From assembly GCF_026537325.1 (NCBI RefSeq), contig NZ_JAFNMJ010000001.1, positions 186,001-250,000 of the forward strand: DNA of 64,000 bases, given 5' to 3'. This DNA comes from Bifidobacterium sp. B4142. Its GTDB lineage: Bacteria; Actinomycetota; Actinomycetes; Actinomycetales; Bifidobacteriaceae. Each line of letters begins with the position of its first letter. The first letter of the stretch is position 1. Under the pieces are notes generated by a model, which saw only the letters and a program-made list of their open reading frames with translations, searched no databases and was not told the DNA's origin. Shown here one piece after another: positions 25,057-36,584 of the stretch. The position numbers and the translations under genes are program-made.

Positions 25057-26715
25057 ATGGCAGAAATGACCATTGATCCCGCCGTGGTGCGCAAGGCGCT
25101 CGACCAGTTCGTCGAGTCCTACAAGCCGACGGACACCCCCACCCAGGAGGTGGGTTACGTTCGTACGGCCGGTGATGGCATTGCGCATGTGGAGGGACTG
25201 CCTGGTTGCATGGCCAACGAGTTGCTGACCTTTGAGGACGGCACGCTGGGTTTGGCTTTCAACCTGGATGCCCGAGAGATCGGCGTGGTCATCCTGGGCG
25301 ACTTCGCAGGTGTCGAAGAGGGCCAGGAAGTCCACAGGACCGGTGAGGTGCTTTCGGTGCCCGTCGGCGACGGCTATCTGGGGCGTACGGTCAACCCCCT
25401 GGGCGAGCCCATCGACGGCCTAGGCGAAATCAAGAGCGAGGGCCGCAGAATCCTGGAGGCTCAGGCTCCTGATGTCATGCATCGGCATCCCGTTGACGAG
25501 CCCCTGGCTACCGGCATCAAGGCCATCGACGCCATGACACCTATCGGCCGCGGTCAGCGCCAGCTGATCATCGGCGACCGGCAGACCGGCAAGACGGCCA
25601 TCGCCATCGACACCATCATCAACCAGAAGCGCAACTGGGAGTCAGGAGACCCCAAGAAGCAGGTGCGGTGCATTTACGTGGCCATCGGTCAGAAGGGCAC
25701 CACCATCGCCTCGGTCCGTTCCTCTCTGGAAGAGGCCGGCGCCATGGAGTACACCACCATCGTGGCCTCCCCGGCTTCCGACTCCGCAGGCTTCAAGTAC
25801 ATAGCCCCCTACACCGGTTCGGCCATTGGACAGCACTGGATGTACGGCGGCAAGCACGTCCTGATTGTCTTCGACGACCTGAGCAAGCAGGCTGAGGCCT
25901 ACCGGTCCATCTCCCTGCTGCTGCGTCGTCCGCCGGGGCGCGAGGCTTACCCTGGCGATGTCTTCTACCTGCATTCGCGTCTGCTGGAGCGCTGCGCGAA
26001 GCTCTCTGATGACCTGGGAGGCGGATCCATGACCGGTCTGCCCATCATCGAGACCAAGGCCAACGACGTTTCGGCCTACATTCCGACCAATGTGATCTCC
26101 ATCACCGACGGCCAGATCTTCCTGCAGTCCGATCTGTTCAATGCCAACCAGCGTCCCGCTGTGGACGTGGGCATCTCCGTCTCCCGCGTGGGTGGCGCTG
26201 CACAGACCAAGGCTCTCAAGAAGGTCTCCTCGACCCTGAAGATTTCGCTGGCCCAGTACCGCTCTCTGCAGTCCTTCGCCATGTTCGCCTCTGATCTGGA
26301 TGCGGCCTCCAAGGCCCAGCTGACCCGTGGTGCCAGGCTGACCGAGCTGCTCAAGCAGCCTCAGTTCACGCCTTATTCCATGGAGAAGCAAGTCGTCTCC
26401 GTCTGGGTAGGCACCCACGGCAAGCTGGATGATTTGGACCTGGAGGACGTGCTGCCCTTCGAATCCGGGCTCCTGGACTACCTGGACCACAACACCGACA
26501 TTCTCAAGACCATCCGCGACACGGAGGACTTCACAGACGATACCGCGAAGGCCCTGGACAAGGCCGTGGACGAGTTTGCCAAGACCTTCGTGACTCACAA
26601 AGGCCAAACCCTTGACGGCCACAAGGCCGATCCGGATCAGGAGCAGCCGGTGGCCGTCCAGCAGGAGAAGCTGGTAGCCGATGGCAAGAGCGGCAGCAAG
26701 GCCAGGAAGCGGTAG
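25057..26715 (+). CDS. atpA: F1Fo-ATP synthase subunit alpha
   Basis: 552 residues. Non-catalytic nucleotide-binding subunit with P-loop [11 protein letters not shown] and the ATP synthase alpha/beta signature [19 protein letters not shown] lies 7 nt before ATG 25057, which also fits the family N-terminus. The C-terminal tail after about residue 515 is a charged extension. Confidence 0.97.
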   Translation: MAEMTIDPAVVRKALDQFVESYKPTDTPTQEVGYVRTAGDGIAHVEGLPGCMANELLTFEDGTLGLAFNLDAREIGVVILGDFAGVEEGQEVHRTGEVLSVPVGDGYLGRTVNPLGEPIDGLGEIKSEGRRILEAQAPDVMHRHPVDEPLATGIKAIDAMTPIGRGQRQLIIGDRQTGKTAIAIDTIINQKRNWESGDPKKQVRCIYVAIGQKGTTIASVRSSLEEAGAMEYTTIVASPASDSAGFKYIAPYTGSAIGQHWMYGGKHVLIVFDDLSKQAEAYRSISLLLRRPPGREAYPGDVFYLHSRLLERCAKLSDDLGGGSMTGLPIIETKANDVSAYIPTNVISITDGQIFLQSDLFNANQRPAVDVGISVSRVGGAAQTKALKKVSSTLKISLAQYRSLQSFAMFASDLDAASKAQLTRGARLTELLKQPQFTPYSMEKQVVSVWVGTHGKLDDLDLEDVLPFESGLLDYLDHNTDILKTIRDTEDFTDDTAKALDKAVDEFAKTFVTHKGQTLDGHKADPDQEQPVAVQQEKLVADGKSGSKARKR

Positions 26716-26718
26716 ACC

Positions 26719-29162
<2,444 letters not shown>

Positions 29163-29164
29163 CC

Positions 29165-29461
29165 ATGGCGGACACAGGCAAGGCCTCCATGCAGGTCAAC
29201 ATCGTCTCGGCGGACAGGCCCATCTGGTCGGGTCAGGCGCGGTCGGTCACCGTGCCCGGCACCAAGGGGTCCATGGGCATCATGCCCGACCACGAACCGG
29301 TGCTAGCCCTGCTGCAGGAGGGCAACATCCGGGTTCAGGCCACCGACGGCGGTCGTCAGTCCTTCCATGTGGACAGCGGATTCGCCTCCTTCGACAGCAA
29401 CAAGCTGACTGTGGCCGTGGACCACTACCTGGAGGATGCTGATCAGGGACAGCAGTCCTGA
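29165..29461 (+). CDS. atpC: F1Fo-ATP synthase subunit epsilon
   Basis: 98 residues, beta-sandwich domain with GSMGIMPDHEPVLALLQEGNI. The C-terminal helical hairpin is very short, so ATP-hydrolysis inhibition may differ from E. coli. ATG 29165 lies 2 nt after the atpD stop. Last gene of the operon. Confidence 0.94.
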   Translation: MADTGKASMQVNIVSADRPIWSGQARSVTVPGTKGSMGIMPDHEPVLALLQEGNIRVQATDGGRQSFHVDSGFASFDSNKLTVAVDHYLEDADQGQQS

Positions 29462-29477
29462 CTTCCTCTCCTTTTCC

Positions 29478-29513
29478 ACCCGGCCGGTGCACTTGCATCG
29501 GCCGGGTTTTTCT
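29478..29513 (+). terminator. Rho-independent terminator of the atp operon
   Basis: GC-rich arms ACCCGGCCG and CGGCCGGGT with a 12-nt loop, followed directly by TTTTTC. It begins 16 nt after the atpC stop. Confidence 0.92.
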
Positions 29514-29537
29514 TTCCCGCCGCGGAACAGCGACTGA

Positions 29538-29543
29538 TATATT
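29538..29543 (+). promoter_or_regulatory. Probable -10 element of a leaderless nucS transcript
   Basis: TATATT is followed after 7 nt (GGCACCT) by the GTG start at 29551, with no Shine-Dalgarno sequence. Confidence 0.5.
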
Positions 29544-29550
29544 GGCACCT

Positions 29551-30354
29551 GTGCGAATCATTGTTGCCGACTGCTCCGCCGAATACTCCGGGCGTCTCAA
29601 TGCCAGCCTGCCGCCGGCCAGGCGCGTTCTGCTGATCAAGGCCGACATGAGCTGTCTGATTTTTTCGGAGCTGGGTTCCTACAAGCCCCTGAACTGGATG
29701 TGCGCCCCCTGCACCATCAGGGAGATCGAACCCGAGGAGGCAGGCAAAGAGGGCACGGGCACCAAGGCTGATTCCGTCGCCGGGACTGGATCGGATGAGG
29801 TAGTCGAAGCTGCCGCGCCCGATGCGCTGATCGCCCAGGAGCAGGATCAGGACCAGACTCGGCCTGTCCGTAGAGTTCTGCGTGTTTCGGCCGTGAAATC
29901 CAGTGATGTGCTCACCATCAGGCTCTACCAGGTCTATGCCGACGACAGCTATGATCTGGGGACGGACCCGGGATTGGTCAAGGACGGTGTGGAAGCGCAC
30001 CTGCAGCGTTATCTGGCCGAACAGATCGACCGCATCGGCCCGGGAGCCACCCTGGTGCGCCGGGAGTATCCCACGCCCATCGGCCCAGTGGACATCATGG
30101 CCGTGGACAGCCAGGGGCGGCATGTGGCCATCGAGATCAAGCGGCATGGCGGCATTGACGGGGTGGAACAGCTGACCCGCTACTGCCGCCTGCTTAACCG
30201 CGACCCCCTGCTGGCCCCTGTCCGTGGAATCTTTGCAGCCCAGACCATCACCCCCCAGGCCAGGGTCCTTGCGGAGGACAGGGGATTCGAGTGTCTGATT
30301 CTGGACTACGAGGCTATGAAGGGCGCTGACAGCGATGAACTGACCCTCTTCTGA
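29551..30354 (+). CDS. nucS: Mismatch-specific endonuclease NucS
   Basis: 267 residues from GTG 29551. NucS makes double-strand breaks at mismatches and provides non-canonical mismatch repair in actinobacteria that lack MutS/MutL. The N-terminal family start RIIVADCSAEYSGRL and SYKPLNWM are present. The catalytic triad is Asp181 (GPVDIMAV), Glu195 and Lys197 (AIEIKR). The C-terminus ends in LTLF, a sliding-clamp binding tail. Residues 61-105 form an acidic linker longer than usual. Location directly after atpC is typical for the phylum. Confidence 0.93.
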   Translation: MRIIVADCSAEYSGRLNASLPPARRVLLIKADMSCLIFSELGSYKPLNWMCAPCTIREIEPEEAGKEGTGTKADSVAGTGSDEVVEAAAPDALIAQEQDQDQTRPVRRVLRVSAVKSSDVLTIRLYQVYADDSYDLGTDPGLVKDGVEAHLQRYLAEQIDRIGPGATLVRREYPTPIGPVDIMAVDSQGRHVAIEIKRHGGIDGVEQLTRYCRLLNRDPLLAPVRGIFAAQTITPQARVLAEDRGFECLILDYEAMKGADSDELTLF

Positions 30355-30580
30355 GGCAGTTTTCGGTCTTAAATAACATGTATGTAAGATAGCTCACATA
30401 TATGCTCTCTTAGATCCACAAGACTTGAAAGGCTACTAGATATTGGGGTTGACGGCCTGACACGCCACTACCTGTGGTATTGTGCTCGCGCCTGGGAGTG
30501 TGTAGAGTGCAATCATCAGGTTCCAAGAAGAGGGCTATAGAGCTTGGAACATCACGGCTACATGTAAGGGAGAGGCGATC

Positions 30581-30823
30581 ATGTCCATCACGGTCTACAC
30601 CAAGGCGCACTGTCCCCAGTGTGATGCCACCAAGCGTCAGTTGACCAAGCAGGGGCTGGAATTCGAGCAGGTGGATTTGACCGAGGATCAGACCTTGATC
30701 GACCAGTTCATCGCCCAGGGATTCAAGCAGACCCCCATCGTAGTCACTGACCAGGAGACGTGGAGCGGGTATCGCCCCGATCTGATCAGGAAGGCAGCAC
30801 AGAGCGTCAAGGTTTTTGCCTGA
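30581..30823 (+). CDS. nrdH: Glutaredoxin-like NrdH redoxin
   Basis: 80 residues with redox centre CPQC at residues 11-14 and the NrdH-specific WSGYRPDLI segment. It supplies electrons to class Ib ribonucleotide reductase. AGGGAGAGG precedes the ATG. Unlike the usual nrdHIEF arrangement it stands alone and is closed by its own terminator, so the reductase genes must be elsewhere. A 226-nt region upstream holds no gene. Confidence 0.92.
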   Translation: MSITVYTKAHCPQCDATKRQLTKQGLEFEQVDLTEDQTLIDQFIAQGFKQTPIVVTDQETWSGYRPDLIRKAAQSVKVFA

Positions 30824-30836
30824 TCAAGGCACTCGG

Positions 30837-30871
30837 AGCCCGGTTCACGGATATGTGGACCGGGCTTTTTT
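30837..30871 (+). terminator. Rho-independent terminator of nrdH
   Basis: Arms AGCCCGGTTCAC and GTGGACCGGGCT (one mismatch), 6-nt loop, followed by a T-run. It lies 13 nt after the nrdH stop. Confidence 0.92.
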
Positions 30872-31183
30872 GTTAGCTTGGTGAGCAGTAGGGTTGATCG
30901 AAAATACAGTGTGCGCCTACTTGGTTGGTAGATGCCAGGTAGGCAAGATTTGCAGGTGCCGGCCAGTCTTTGCCGGCTAGGGCCACCCTGCCCGCACTGT
31001 CCAGTTGCTGGATGGTTTCAGTCTCATGATGAATCGCCGTCCGGGTGGTTGTGAGAGCGGATGATAACGCGGTATCCGGTATTCGTATATCGAAAAGCAA
31101 AGAAAGACGGCTCGCGTTCTCTAGGATTGTCGACTGTATGTCGCAGTGGCGGGAAGCGGGCGAGAAGCAGTGAAGAGGAGACG
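30872..31183. other. Intergenic region upstream of the amino-acid ABC operon
   Basis: 312 nt with no gene I can support. It contains a GCCGGC...GCCGGC hairpin near 30958-30980 and a lower-GC stretch at 31060-31130 likely to contain the operon promoter. The 129-residue minus-strand open frame across it is not protein-like. Confidence 0.4.
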
Positions 31184-31222
31184 ATGAACAGGACGAGGGC
31201 AAGTAGGGAGGTGAGGGCATGA
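31184..31222 (+). CDS. Possible 12-residue leader peptide of the amino-acid ABC operon
   Basis: ATG at 31184 is preceded by GAGGAGACG and opens a short frame, MNRTRASREVRA, whose TGA overlaps the ATG of the first permease (ATGA at 31219-31222). Four of twelve codons are Arg. The overlap suggests translational coupling; an Arg-responsive leader is speculative. The permease also has its own strong GGGAGGTGA site inside this ORF. Confidence 0.4.
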   Translation: MNRTRASREVRA

Positions 31223-31872
31223 ATTGGACTTTCATGGCGCAGAATCTGCACTTCTTCGTCAATGCGGCCTATGTAACGGTCTTCATCTCCTTCTTTGGCG
31301 TGGTGTTCTCCATGCTGATCGGGCTGGTCTGCGCCGGGTTGGAGGTCTTCAGGATCCCCCTGCTCTCGCAGTTGGCAAGGGTATATATCGAGCTGTCAAG
31401 AAACACCCCGCTCCTGGTTCAGCTCTACTTTCTCTATTTTGGGTTGCCCAAGCTCGGGGTCAACTGGAGCGCCCAGACTTGCGCCATCGTCGGGCTGGCC
31501 TTCCTGGGCGGTTCCTACATGGCCGAGGCCATGCGCGGTGGGTTCGAGGCCGTGCCCCAGGTGCAGATCGAGTCAGCCCGTGTCCTGGGATTCACGCGTG
31601 GGCAAACGCTGTCGAGGATCGTGCTGCCTCAGGCCCTGAGCAGCGCCATACCGGGCGTGGTAGCCAACATCATCTTCCTGATCAAGGAGTCCTCGGTGGT
31701 CTCGGCCATCGCTCTGGCCGATGTCATGTATGTCACCAAGGACCTGATGGGCACCTCCTACGACACCTACGAGTCGCTGACCCTGCTCATCGTCACCTAC
31801 CTGGTCATCCTGCTGCCCATCTCCGTCATCGGAACCGTTCTTGAGCGGAGGTTCGACTATGCACGGCGTTGA
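31219..31872 (+). CDS. Polar amino-acid ABC transporter permease (first)
   Basis: 217 residues, HisM-type membrane subunit with about five helices. The ATPase-docking EAA loop is visible around SARVLGFTRGQTLSRIVLPQAL. Members import glutamate, glutamine, arginine or similar amino acids. It starts the four-gene operon 31.2-34.4 kb with GGGAGGTGA just upstream. Confidence 0.9.
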   Translation: MNWTFMAQNLHFFVNAAYVTVFISFFGVVFSMLIGLVCAGLEVFRIPLLSQLARVYIELSRNTPLLVQLYFLYFGLPKLGVNWSAQTCAIVGLAFLGGSYMAEAMRGGFEAVPQVQIESARVLGFTRGQTLSRIVLPQALSSAIPGVVANIIFLIKESSVVSAIALADVMYVTKDLMGTSYDTYESLTLLIVTYLVILLPISVIGTVLERRFDYARR

Positions 31873-32533
31873 GGTGCTCTTCCAGCCAGGGGTCATGCCC
31901 AGGCTCTTCCAGGGGCTCTGGGTGACCGTCTGGATAGCCGGCGTCTCGGTCCTGCTCTCCCTGCCCCTGGGGTTGGTAGTCGGATGGCTGATGACCCGGC
32001 GCAACCGCCTGATCCGCTTCCTGATGAGGATCTATTTGGACTTCATCCGCATCATGCCCCAGCTGGCCCTGCTCTTCATCGCCTTCTATGGGCTGTCCAG
32101 GGCATGGAACCTGAATCTGGATGCCACCGGCGCCTGCCTGCTGGTCTTCGTGCTCTGGGGTGGGGCCGAGCTGGGCGACCTGGTCCGCGGGGCCCTGGAG
32201 TCCATTCCCTGTACCCAGGTGGAGTCGGCCTACGTGCTGGGACTGAGCTCCTGGCAGACCTTCTCCAGGATCATCCTTCCCCAGGCCCTGCGCCGACTGC
32301 TGCCGGCCAGCGTCAACCTGGCCACCAGGATCGTCAAGACCACCTCTCTGGCCGCCCTGCTGGGCGTCATCGAGGTCATCAAGGTCGGCCAGCAGATCAT
32401 CGATGCCAACCGCTTCGCCTACCCCCAGGCGACCCTGTGGATCTATGGGGTGATCTTCTTCATGTATTTCTTCATCTGCTGGCCCCTGTCCCTGGTGGCC
32501 CGGCATCTGGAAAAGAGGTGGGCCCATGACTGA
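31859..32533 (+). CDS. Polar amino-acid ABC transporter permease (second)
   Basis: 224 residues, partner permease of the HisM/ArtM type. EAA loop SAYVLGLSSWQTFSRIILPQAL. ATG 31859 has GGAGG 7 nt upstream and overlaps the first permease by 14 nt, so the two are translationally coupled and likely form a heterodimer. Confidence 0.9.
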   Translation: MHGVEVLFQPGVMPRLFQGLWVTVWIAGVSVLLSLPLGLVVGWLMTRRNRLIRFLMRIYLDFIRIMPQLALLFIAFYGLSRAWNLNLDATGACLLVFVLWGGAELGDLVRGALESIPCTQVESAYVLGLSSWQTFSRIILPQALRRLLPASVNLATRIVKTTSLAALLGVIEVIKVGQQIIDANRFAYPQATLWIYGVIFFMYFFICWPLSLVARHLEKRWAHD

Positions 32534-33398
32534 GGGGCAAACGACGGCGAATCAGCCACAGGATGACCAGGAGGAAGGGGCGGTACTGACCGTCGAGCAC
32601 TTGGTCAAGCAATATCCGCAGGCGCAAAGCCCTGTGCTCAATGACATCTCCTTCCAGGTGCCCAAGGGCAAGGTCTTTGTGGTCCTGGGCCCCTCGGGCT
32701 CAGGCAAATCCACCCTGCTGCGGACCATAGCCGGATTGGAGCCCATACAGGGTGGCCGGATTCTTCTGGATGGTCAGGAGGTGGAGACCGGTCATCCCCT
32801 GGGCAAGCACAGCGGAGGTCCTGGCGGCCTGATGTCAGGCAGCCGCAGCTCCGACCTGCGGACCAGGATCGGCATGGTCTTCCAGAGCTACGACCTCTTC
32901 CCCAACAGGACCGTTCTGGATAACGTGACCCTGGCGCCCATCCTGGTACAGAAGCGCAAGCGGGACCAGGCACGTCAGGAGGCTCTGGAATTGCTGGACC
33001 GGGTGGGTCTGGCCGACCGCCGGGATGCTTGGCCCAGCCAGCTCTCGGGCGGCCAGCGGCAAAGGGTGGCCATCTGCCGGGCGCTCATCCTCCACCCCGA
33101 GATCATGCTCTTCGACGAGGTGACCGCAGCTCTGGATCCTGAGATGGTCCGCGAGGTCCTCCAGGTCATTCTGGAGCTGGCCGACCAGGGGCTGACCATG
33201 ATGATCGTCACCCACGAGATGGCCTTCGCCAGGGGCATCGCCGACCACATCGTCCTCTTGGATGGAGGCGTCCTGGTCGAGCAGTCCGACGACCCCGAGG
33301 CCTTCTTCACCCACCCGGCCACTGACCGGGCGCAACGCTTCCTGTCCACCTTCACCTATGAGCGCAGGCGGGAACAGGACCAGGATCAGAAGTCCTGA
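32526..33398 (+). CDS. Polar amino-acid ABC transporter ATP-binding protein
   Basis: 290 residues. Walker A GPSGSGKST at 55-63, signature LSGGQRQRVAI, Walker B IMLFDEVTAALD and the switch His in VTHEM. A Gly/Ser-rich insertion (about residues 91-115, GKHSGGPGGLMSGSRSS) lies between Walker A and the Q-loop and is unusual for this family. Its start overlaps the preceding permease by 8 nt. Confidence 0.93.
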   Translation: MTEGQTTANQPQDDQEEGAVLTVEHLVKQYPQAQSPVLNDISFQVPKGKVFVVLGPSGSGKSTLLRTIAGLEPIQGGRILLDGQEVETGHPLGKHSGGPGGLMSGSRSSDLRTRIGMVFQSYDLFPNRTVLDNVTLAPILVQKRKRDQARQEALELLDRVGLADRRDAWPSQLSGGQRQRVAICRALILHPEIMLFDEVTAALDPEMVREVLQVILELADQGLTMMIVTHEMAFARGIADHIVLLDGGVLVEQSDDPEAFFTHPATDRAQRFLSTFTYERRREQDQDQKS

Positions 33399-33483
33399 TG
33401 GGACTGCGCATATTCGTCCGGCGGCATTCGCCGGAACCGCCCACTGGGGCGGCCATAAGAAAGATAAGAGGAAAAGAGGGATC

Positions 33484-34395
33484 ATGACCGCAAGGGTAAT
33501 GAACCGATTGATACGGGCGGCGCTGGCCACGGGGGCGACGATCGCGATGATGGCTTCCATGGCAGCCTGCGGTCCTTCGGCGGCCACCCCCAGTGATGCC
33601 GGAAGCGCCTCGGGGGGCAATTCCGGCTCCTCGGCAGCATCCGGGTCTGCACGAACCCCGGAGCAGATCACCAAGTCCGGCAAGCTCAGAGTGGCCGTCT
33701 TCACCGACAAGGCCCCCTTCGGCTACGTGGACAAGGATGGCAAGAACCAGGGTTACGACATCGTTTTTGCCGAGCGTCTGGCCAAGGATCTGGGCGTCAA
33801 GCCCGAGTACACCTCGGTGGATCCGGCCGCCCGTGTGGATGTGCTGTCCAGCAATAAGGTGGACGTGACCCTGGCCAACTTCACCGTTACCGATGATCGC
33901 GCCCGCAAGGTGGACTTCGCCAAGCCCTATATGAAGGTTTTCCTGGGCGTGGTCTCCCCGGATTCGGCGCTGATCAAAGATGTGAAGGAGCTGGAGGGCA
34001 AGACTCTGATCATCGCCAAGGGGACAACGGCCGAGCCTTACTTCGAGCAGCACTATCCTAAGGTCAAGCTGCAGAAGTACGACCAGTACGCGGATGCCTA
34101 CAACGCCCTGCTGGACCACCGTGGCGACGCTATGAGCACCGACAACACCGAGGTGCTGGCCTGGGCCAAGGCCAACAAGGGCTTCTCGGTGGGTATCACC
34201 AAGCTCGGGGACGAGGCGGTTATCGCCCCGGCTGTGCGCAAGGGGAACAAGCCCTTGCTGGACTACATCAACAAGGAGCTGGTCAAGCTGGGCCAGGAGC
34301 AGTTCTTCCATGAGGACTACCGCAAGACCCTGGAGCCGGTCTACGGCAGTGCGGCCAACCCCGACGAGATCGTAGTCGAAGGCGGCAAGGACTGA
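33484..34395 (+). CDS. Polar amino-acid ABC transporter substrate-binding lipoprotein
   Basis: 303 residues. Lipoprotein signal peptide with lipobox ASMAAC, then a Ser/Gly linker and an SBP family 3 domain starting SGKLRVAVFTDKAPFGYVD, followed by GYDIVFAERLAKDLG and DVTLANFTVTDDRA. These are the ligand-binding signatures of GlnH/ArtJ-like proteins. GAGGG precedes ATG 33484; the longer frame upstream is not family-like. It completes the transporter encoded by the preceding three genes. Exact amino acid unknown. Confidence 0.92.
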   Translation: MTARVMNRLIRAALATGATIAMMASMAACGPSAATPSDAGSASGGNSGSSAASGSARTPEQITKSGKLRVAVFTDKAPFGYVDKDGKNQGYDIVFAERLAKDLGVKPEYTSVDPAARVDVLSSNKVDVTLANFTVTDDRARKVDFAKPYMKVFLGVVSPDSALIKDVKELEGKTLIIAKGTTAEPYFEQHYPKVKLQKYDQYADAYNALLDHRGDAMSTDNTEVLAWAKANKGFSVGITKLGDEAVIAPAVRKGNKPLLDYINKELVKLGQEQFFHEDYRKTLEPVYGSAANPDEIVVEGGKD

Positions 34396-34417
34396 CCTGG
34401 TCGTCTCGCTTATCACA

Positions 34418-34461
34418 GGGGCCCGTGCCCATCCAGTCGCATTTGGATGAGCACGGGCCCC
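34418..34461. terminator. Strong terminator between convergent genes
   Basis: 18-nt arms GGGGCCCGTGCCCATCCA and TGGATGAGCACGGGCCCC (one mismatch) with an 8-nt loop, followed by TATTT. It serves the ABC operon and probably also the FKBP gene on the other strand. Confidence 0.88.
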
Positions 34462-34489
34462 TATTTGCCTGAGTTGGTGGATTGACAGG

Positions 34490-35425
34490 TCAGTAGGCGG
34501 CCAGGATGTCAACCACGAAAATCAGGGTCGAGTTGGCCGGGATCTTCTGCTGTTGCTGGCTGCCATAGCCCAGGTCGGGCGGAACTATCAGAAGAACCTG
34601 AGAGCCCACCGTCTGGCCGGCCAGACCCTGCTGCCAGCCCTTGACCACTTGGTCCAGGCTGAAGTCGCTGGCCTGCCCCCGGTCCCAGGAGGAGTCGAAC
34701 TGCTTGCCGTCGGAGGCCAGCCAGCCGGTGTAGTTGGCACTGACGCTCTGATGCTGGCCGACCTTGGCCCCCTTGCCCTTAATCAGGGGCTGGACGACCA
34801 GTCCTCCCTTGGGCTGGTACCCGTTGAGGTCCAGGGAGGGCTTGCCCTTGTCGTCCAAACTGATTTTCGGCAGGTCGCTGGGCAGGTCGGTCACCTTCTG
34901 ACCCTGGGCGCGGGTCAGGTTTTTGGACCGGGAGACGAAGGTCAGGGCCATAATATAGGACTCGGTCGCCTTGCTGCTGCCGGAACCTGACTCATCGATG
35001 CCTACGGCAACGGTCGAGTTGACCTTGAGGCCCTTGAAGGTGTCATAGTATGCTGGGATGGATTTCTTGCTGATGACGATGGAGCACTCCGGGCTGCTCT
35101 GGTCCCATGTCGAGTTGATCACCTTGCCGGTTTTTGCATCCAGGGCCAGGCTCCTTGTGCATACGCGATCCCCATCGCGGATGACCTCGCCATCGCCATT
35201 CTGGATGACCTGATGGGTCTGGTTCTCGACCTTGAAGGGAGTCTTGAAGCTGATGTCGGGCTTGCTGCCAAGTTTGCCGCTGGCTGATACGCCCTGCATG
35301 GTGTCGCCCGAGTGGCTGCCCCCGTCAGATTTCCCGCCGCAGGCCGACAGTCCAAGACATAGGGCCAGAGCGGTCATGGCGCCCAGCAGACGCGTGCTGC
35401 CTGATTTTCTTGCGATGATGGTCAT
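34490..35425 (-). CDS. FKBP-type peptidyl-prolyl isomerase lipoprotein with two FKBP-like domains
   Basis: 311 residues. Lipobox GLSAC near residue 29 shows surface attachment. The C-terminal domain (about 215-311) is a clear FKBP with VSANYTGWLASDGKQFDSSW and VPPDLGYG. The middle part (about 75-190) has a weaker FKBP-like layout (GDRVCTRSLALDAKTGKVINS), probably a degenerate first domain. It likely assists folding of exported proteins. Divergent from the membrane protein gene at 35508. Confidence 0.88.
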   Translation of the reverse strand: MTIIARKSGSTRLLGAMTALALCLGLSACGGKSDGGSHSGDTMQGVSASGKLGSKPDISFKTPFKVENQTHQVIQNGDGEVIRDGDRVCTRSLALDAKTGKVINSTWDQSSPECSIVISKKSIPAYYDTFKGLKVNSTVAVGIDESGSGSSKATESYIMALTFVSRSKNLTRAQGQKVTDLPSDLPKISLDDKGKPSLDLNGYQPKGGLVVQPLIKGKGAKVGQHQSVSANYTGWLASDGKQFDSSWDRGQASDFSLDQVVKGWQQGLAGQTVGSQVLLIVPPDLGYGSQQQQKIPANSTLIFVVDILAAY

Positions 35426-35492
35426 AGAAGCCCAGTTTAGGGCTTATGGGTGATTTCCCAGTGCCGGAAACCAGATCATAGGGAGCCGACGG

Positions 35493-35498
35493 TAGAAT
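35493..35498 (+). promoter_or_regulatory. Probable -10 element before the gene at 35508
   Basis: TAGAAT lies 9 nt before the ATG at 35508, and no Shine-Dalgarno sequence is seen. Confidence 0.4.
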
Positions 35499-35507
35499 GT
35501 CGATAAT

Positions 35508-36584
35508 ATGGAGCAAGTACCCGAAGAACAAGATGAGATGACGCGGCCTGACAAGCCTTCGCGTCACAGCATGATCATGCGCGGCATCGTCACCCCCATC
35601 TTCGGACTGCTGGCTGTGGCGGCCATTGTGCTGGGCATCATGAACGCCACGGTCTGGAAGCCTTCGGCTCACGTGGATGCGCATGGGCGCACGAAGGCGG
35701 CCTATGTGGTGACCGATCCAGGTGTGCTTCCCCTGGTGGACAGCAGGGTGACCATGCGTGTGGATGCGGCCTCTGCCGGGGCCTCCGGGTCCACAGCGCA
35801 CAAGTCGCAGAAGCCGACCATCTGCATGGCCCTGACCACGGCCAAAGATGCAGCCGGCTGGACGGCCGGGCATGATGTGGCCCGGGTGCGTGGCCTGGAT
35901 GATTGGCAGACCCTGTCCGTTGGCAGTGACACCAGCCCCGGCAAGGCCGTCAAACGTGATCAGGGCGTGGCCTTTCAGGATTCGGATATGTGGAAACAGG
36001 TCACCTGTTCTGACAGCAGCGTGTCGATGTCCCTGAAGACCGACGACCCTCAGGCCGTCCTGCTGGTGGCGGTCCCCCAGGGCTCCCCTTCCCTGGGGCT
36101 GGAGATGCTTTGGCAGCGGGACAAGCTGCCTAACTTTGCCATGCCCTTCTACTTTGCCGGTGGGTTGCTGGCCCTGCTGGCCGTTCTTTCGGCTACGGTC
36201 TTCGCCATGGATCCGGCCAAGCGCCGCAAGCAGAACGAGCCCGAGCAGGAGTCTGAGGAAACTCCCGAAGTCAGCGTGGCCCAGGCCCTGGGAAGCGCCA
36301 TTCTGCCTGGCCTGGGGCAACGGCGCAACTCGACCTCGGGCCGGCGTCGGCGTCATGCCCGCGGCCAGGCGCGACAGGGGGATCCAGGACCCCCGCCCAG
36401 GCCGCCCGTGGTGATTGACCCGCGCAATCGGAATATGGTCGCCGACCAACAGGAAGATAGTGACGGCCGCACCGTCAGCGGCGATCGGGGAGCCGACGAT
36501 ATGTCGTCCACCAGGGTCATCAGCAGTCAGGAGATGGCCTCCTACCTGGCCAGGCTTGCCCACGAAGGGGAGGAGGAGCGCTGA
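35508..36584 (+). CDS. Uncharacterised membrane protein, two-helix with extracytoplasmic domain
   Basis: 358 residues. A cytoplasmic N-terminus is followed by one helix (about 25-45), an extracytoplasmic region to about residue 215 with two Cys (ICMA and TCSD) that may form a disulfide, a second helix (about 217-237), and a disordered charged cytoplasmic tail. No known domain recognised. It overlaps the next lipoprotein gene by 1 nt (TGATG), so the two are coupled and probably act together at the membrane. Probably leaderless. Confidence 0.75.
   Translation: MEQVPEEQDEMTRPDKPSRHSMIMRGIVTPIFGLLAVAAIVLGIMNATVWKPSAHVDAHGRTKAAYVVTDPGVLPLVDSRVTMRVDAASAGASGSTAHKSQKPTICMALTTAKDAAGWTAGHDVARVRGLDDWQTLSVGSDTSPGKAVKRDQGVAFQDSDMWKQVTCSDSSVSMSLKTDDPQAVLLVAVPQGSPSLGLEMLWQRDKLPNFAMPFYFAGGLLALLAVLSATVFAMDPAKRRKQNEPEQESEETPEVSVAQALGSAILPGLGQRRNSTSGRRRRHARGQARQGDPGPPPRPPVVIDPRNRNMVADQQEDSDGRTVSGDRGADDMSSTRVISSQEMASYLARLAHEGEEER

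Noticed and set aside
30372-30402. NrdR boxes upstream of nrdH
   Set aside because: AT-rich palindromic pieces resemble half of the consensus, but their spacing of about 19 nt does not fit the usual 31-32 nt.
30873-31262. Minus-strand open frame upstream of the ABC operon
   Set aside because: Ser/Pro/Cys-rich sequence with no domain, overlapping the leader ORF and permease start.
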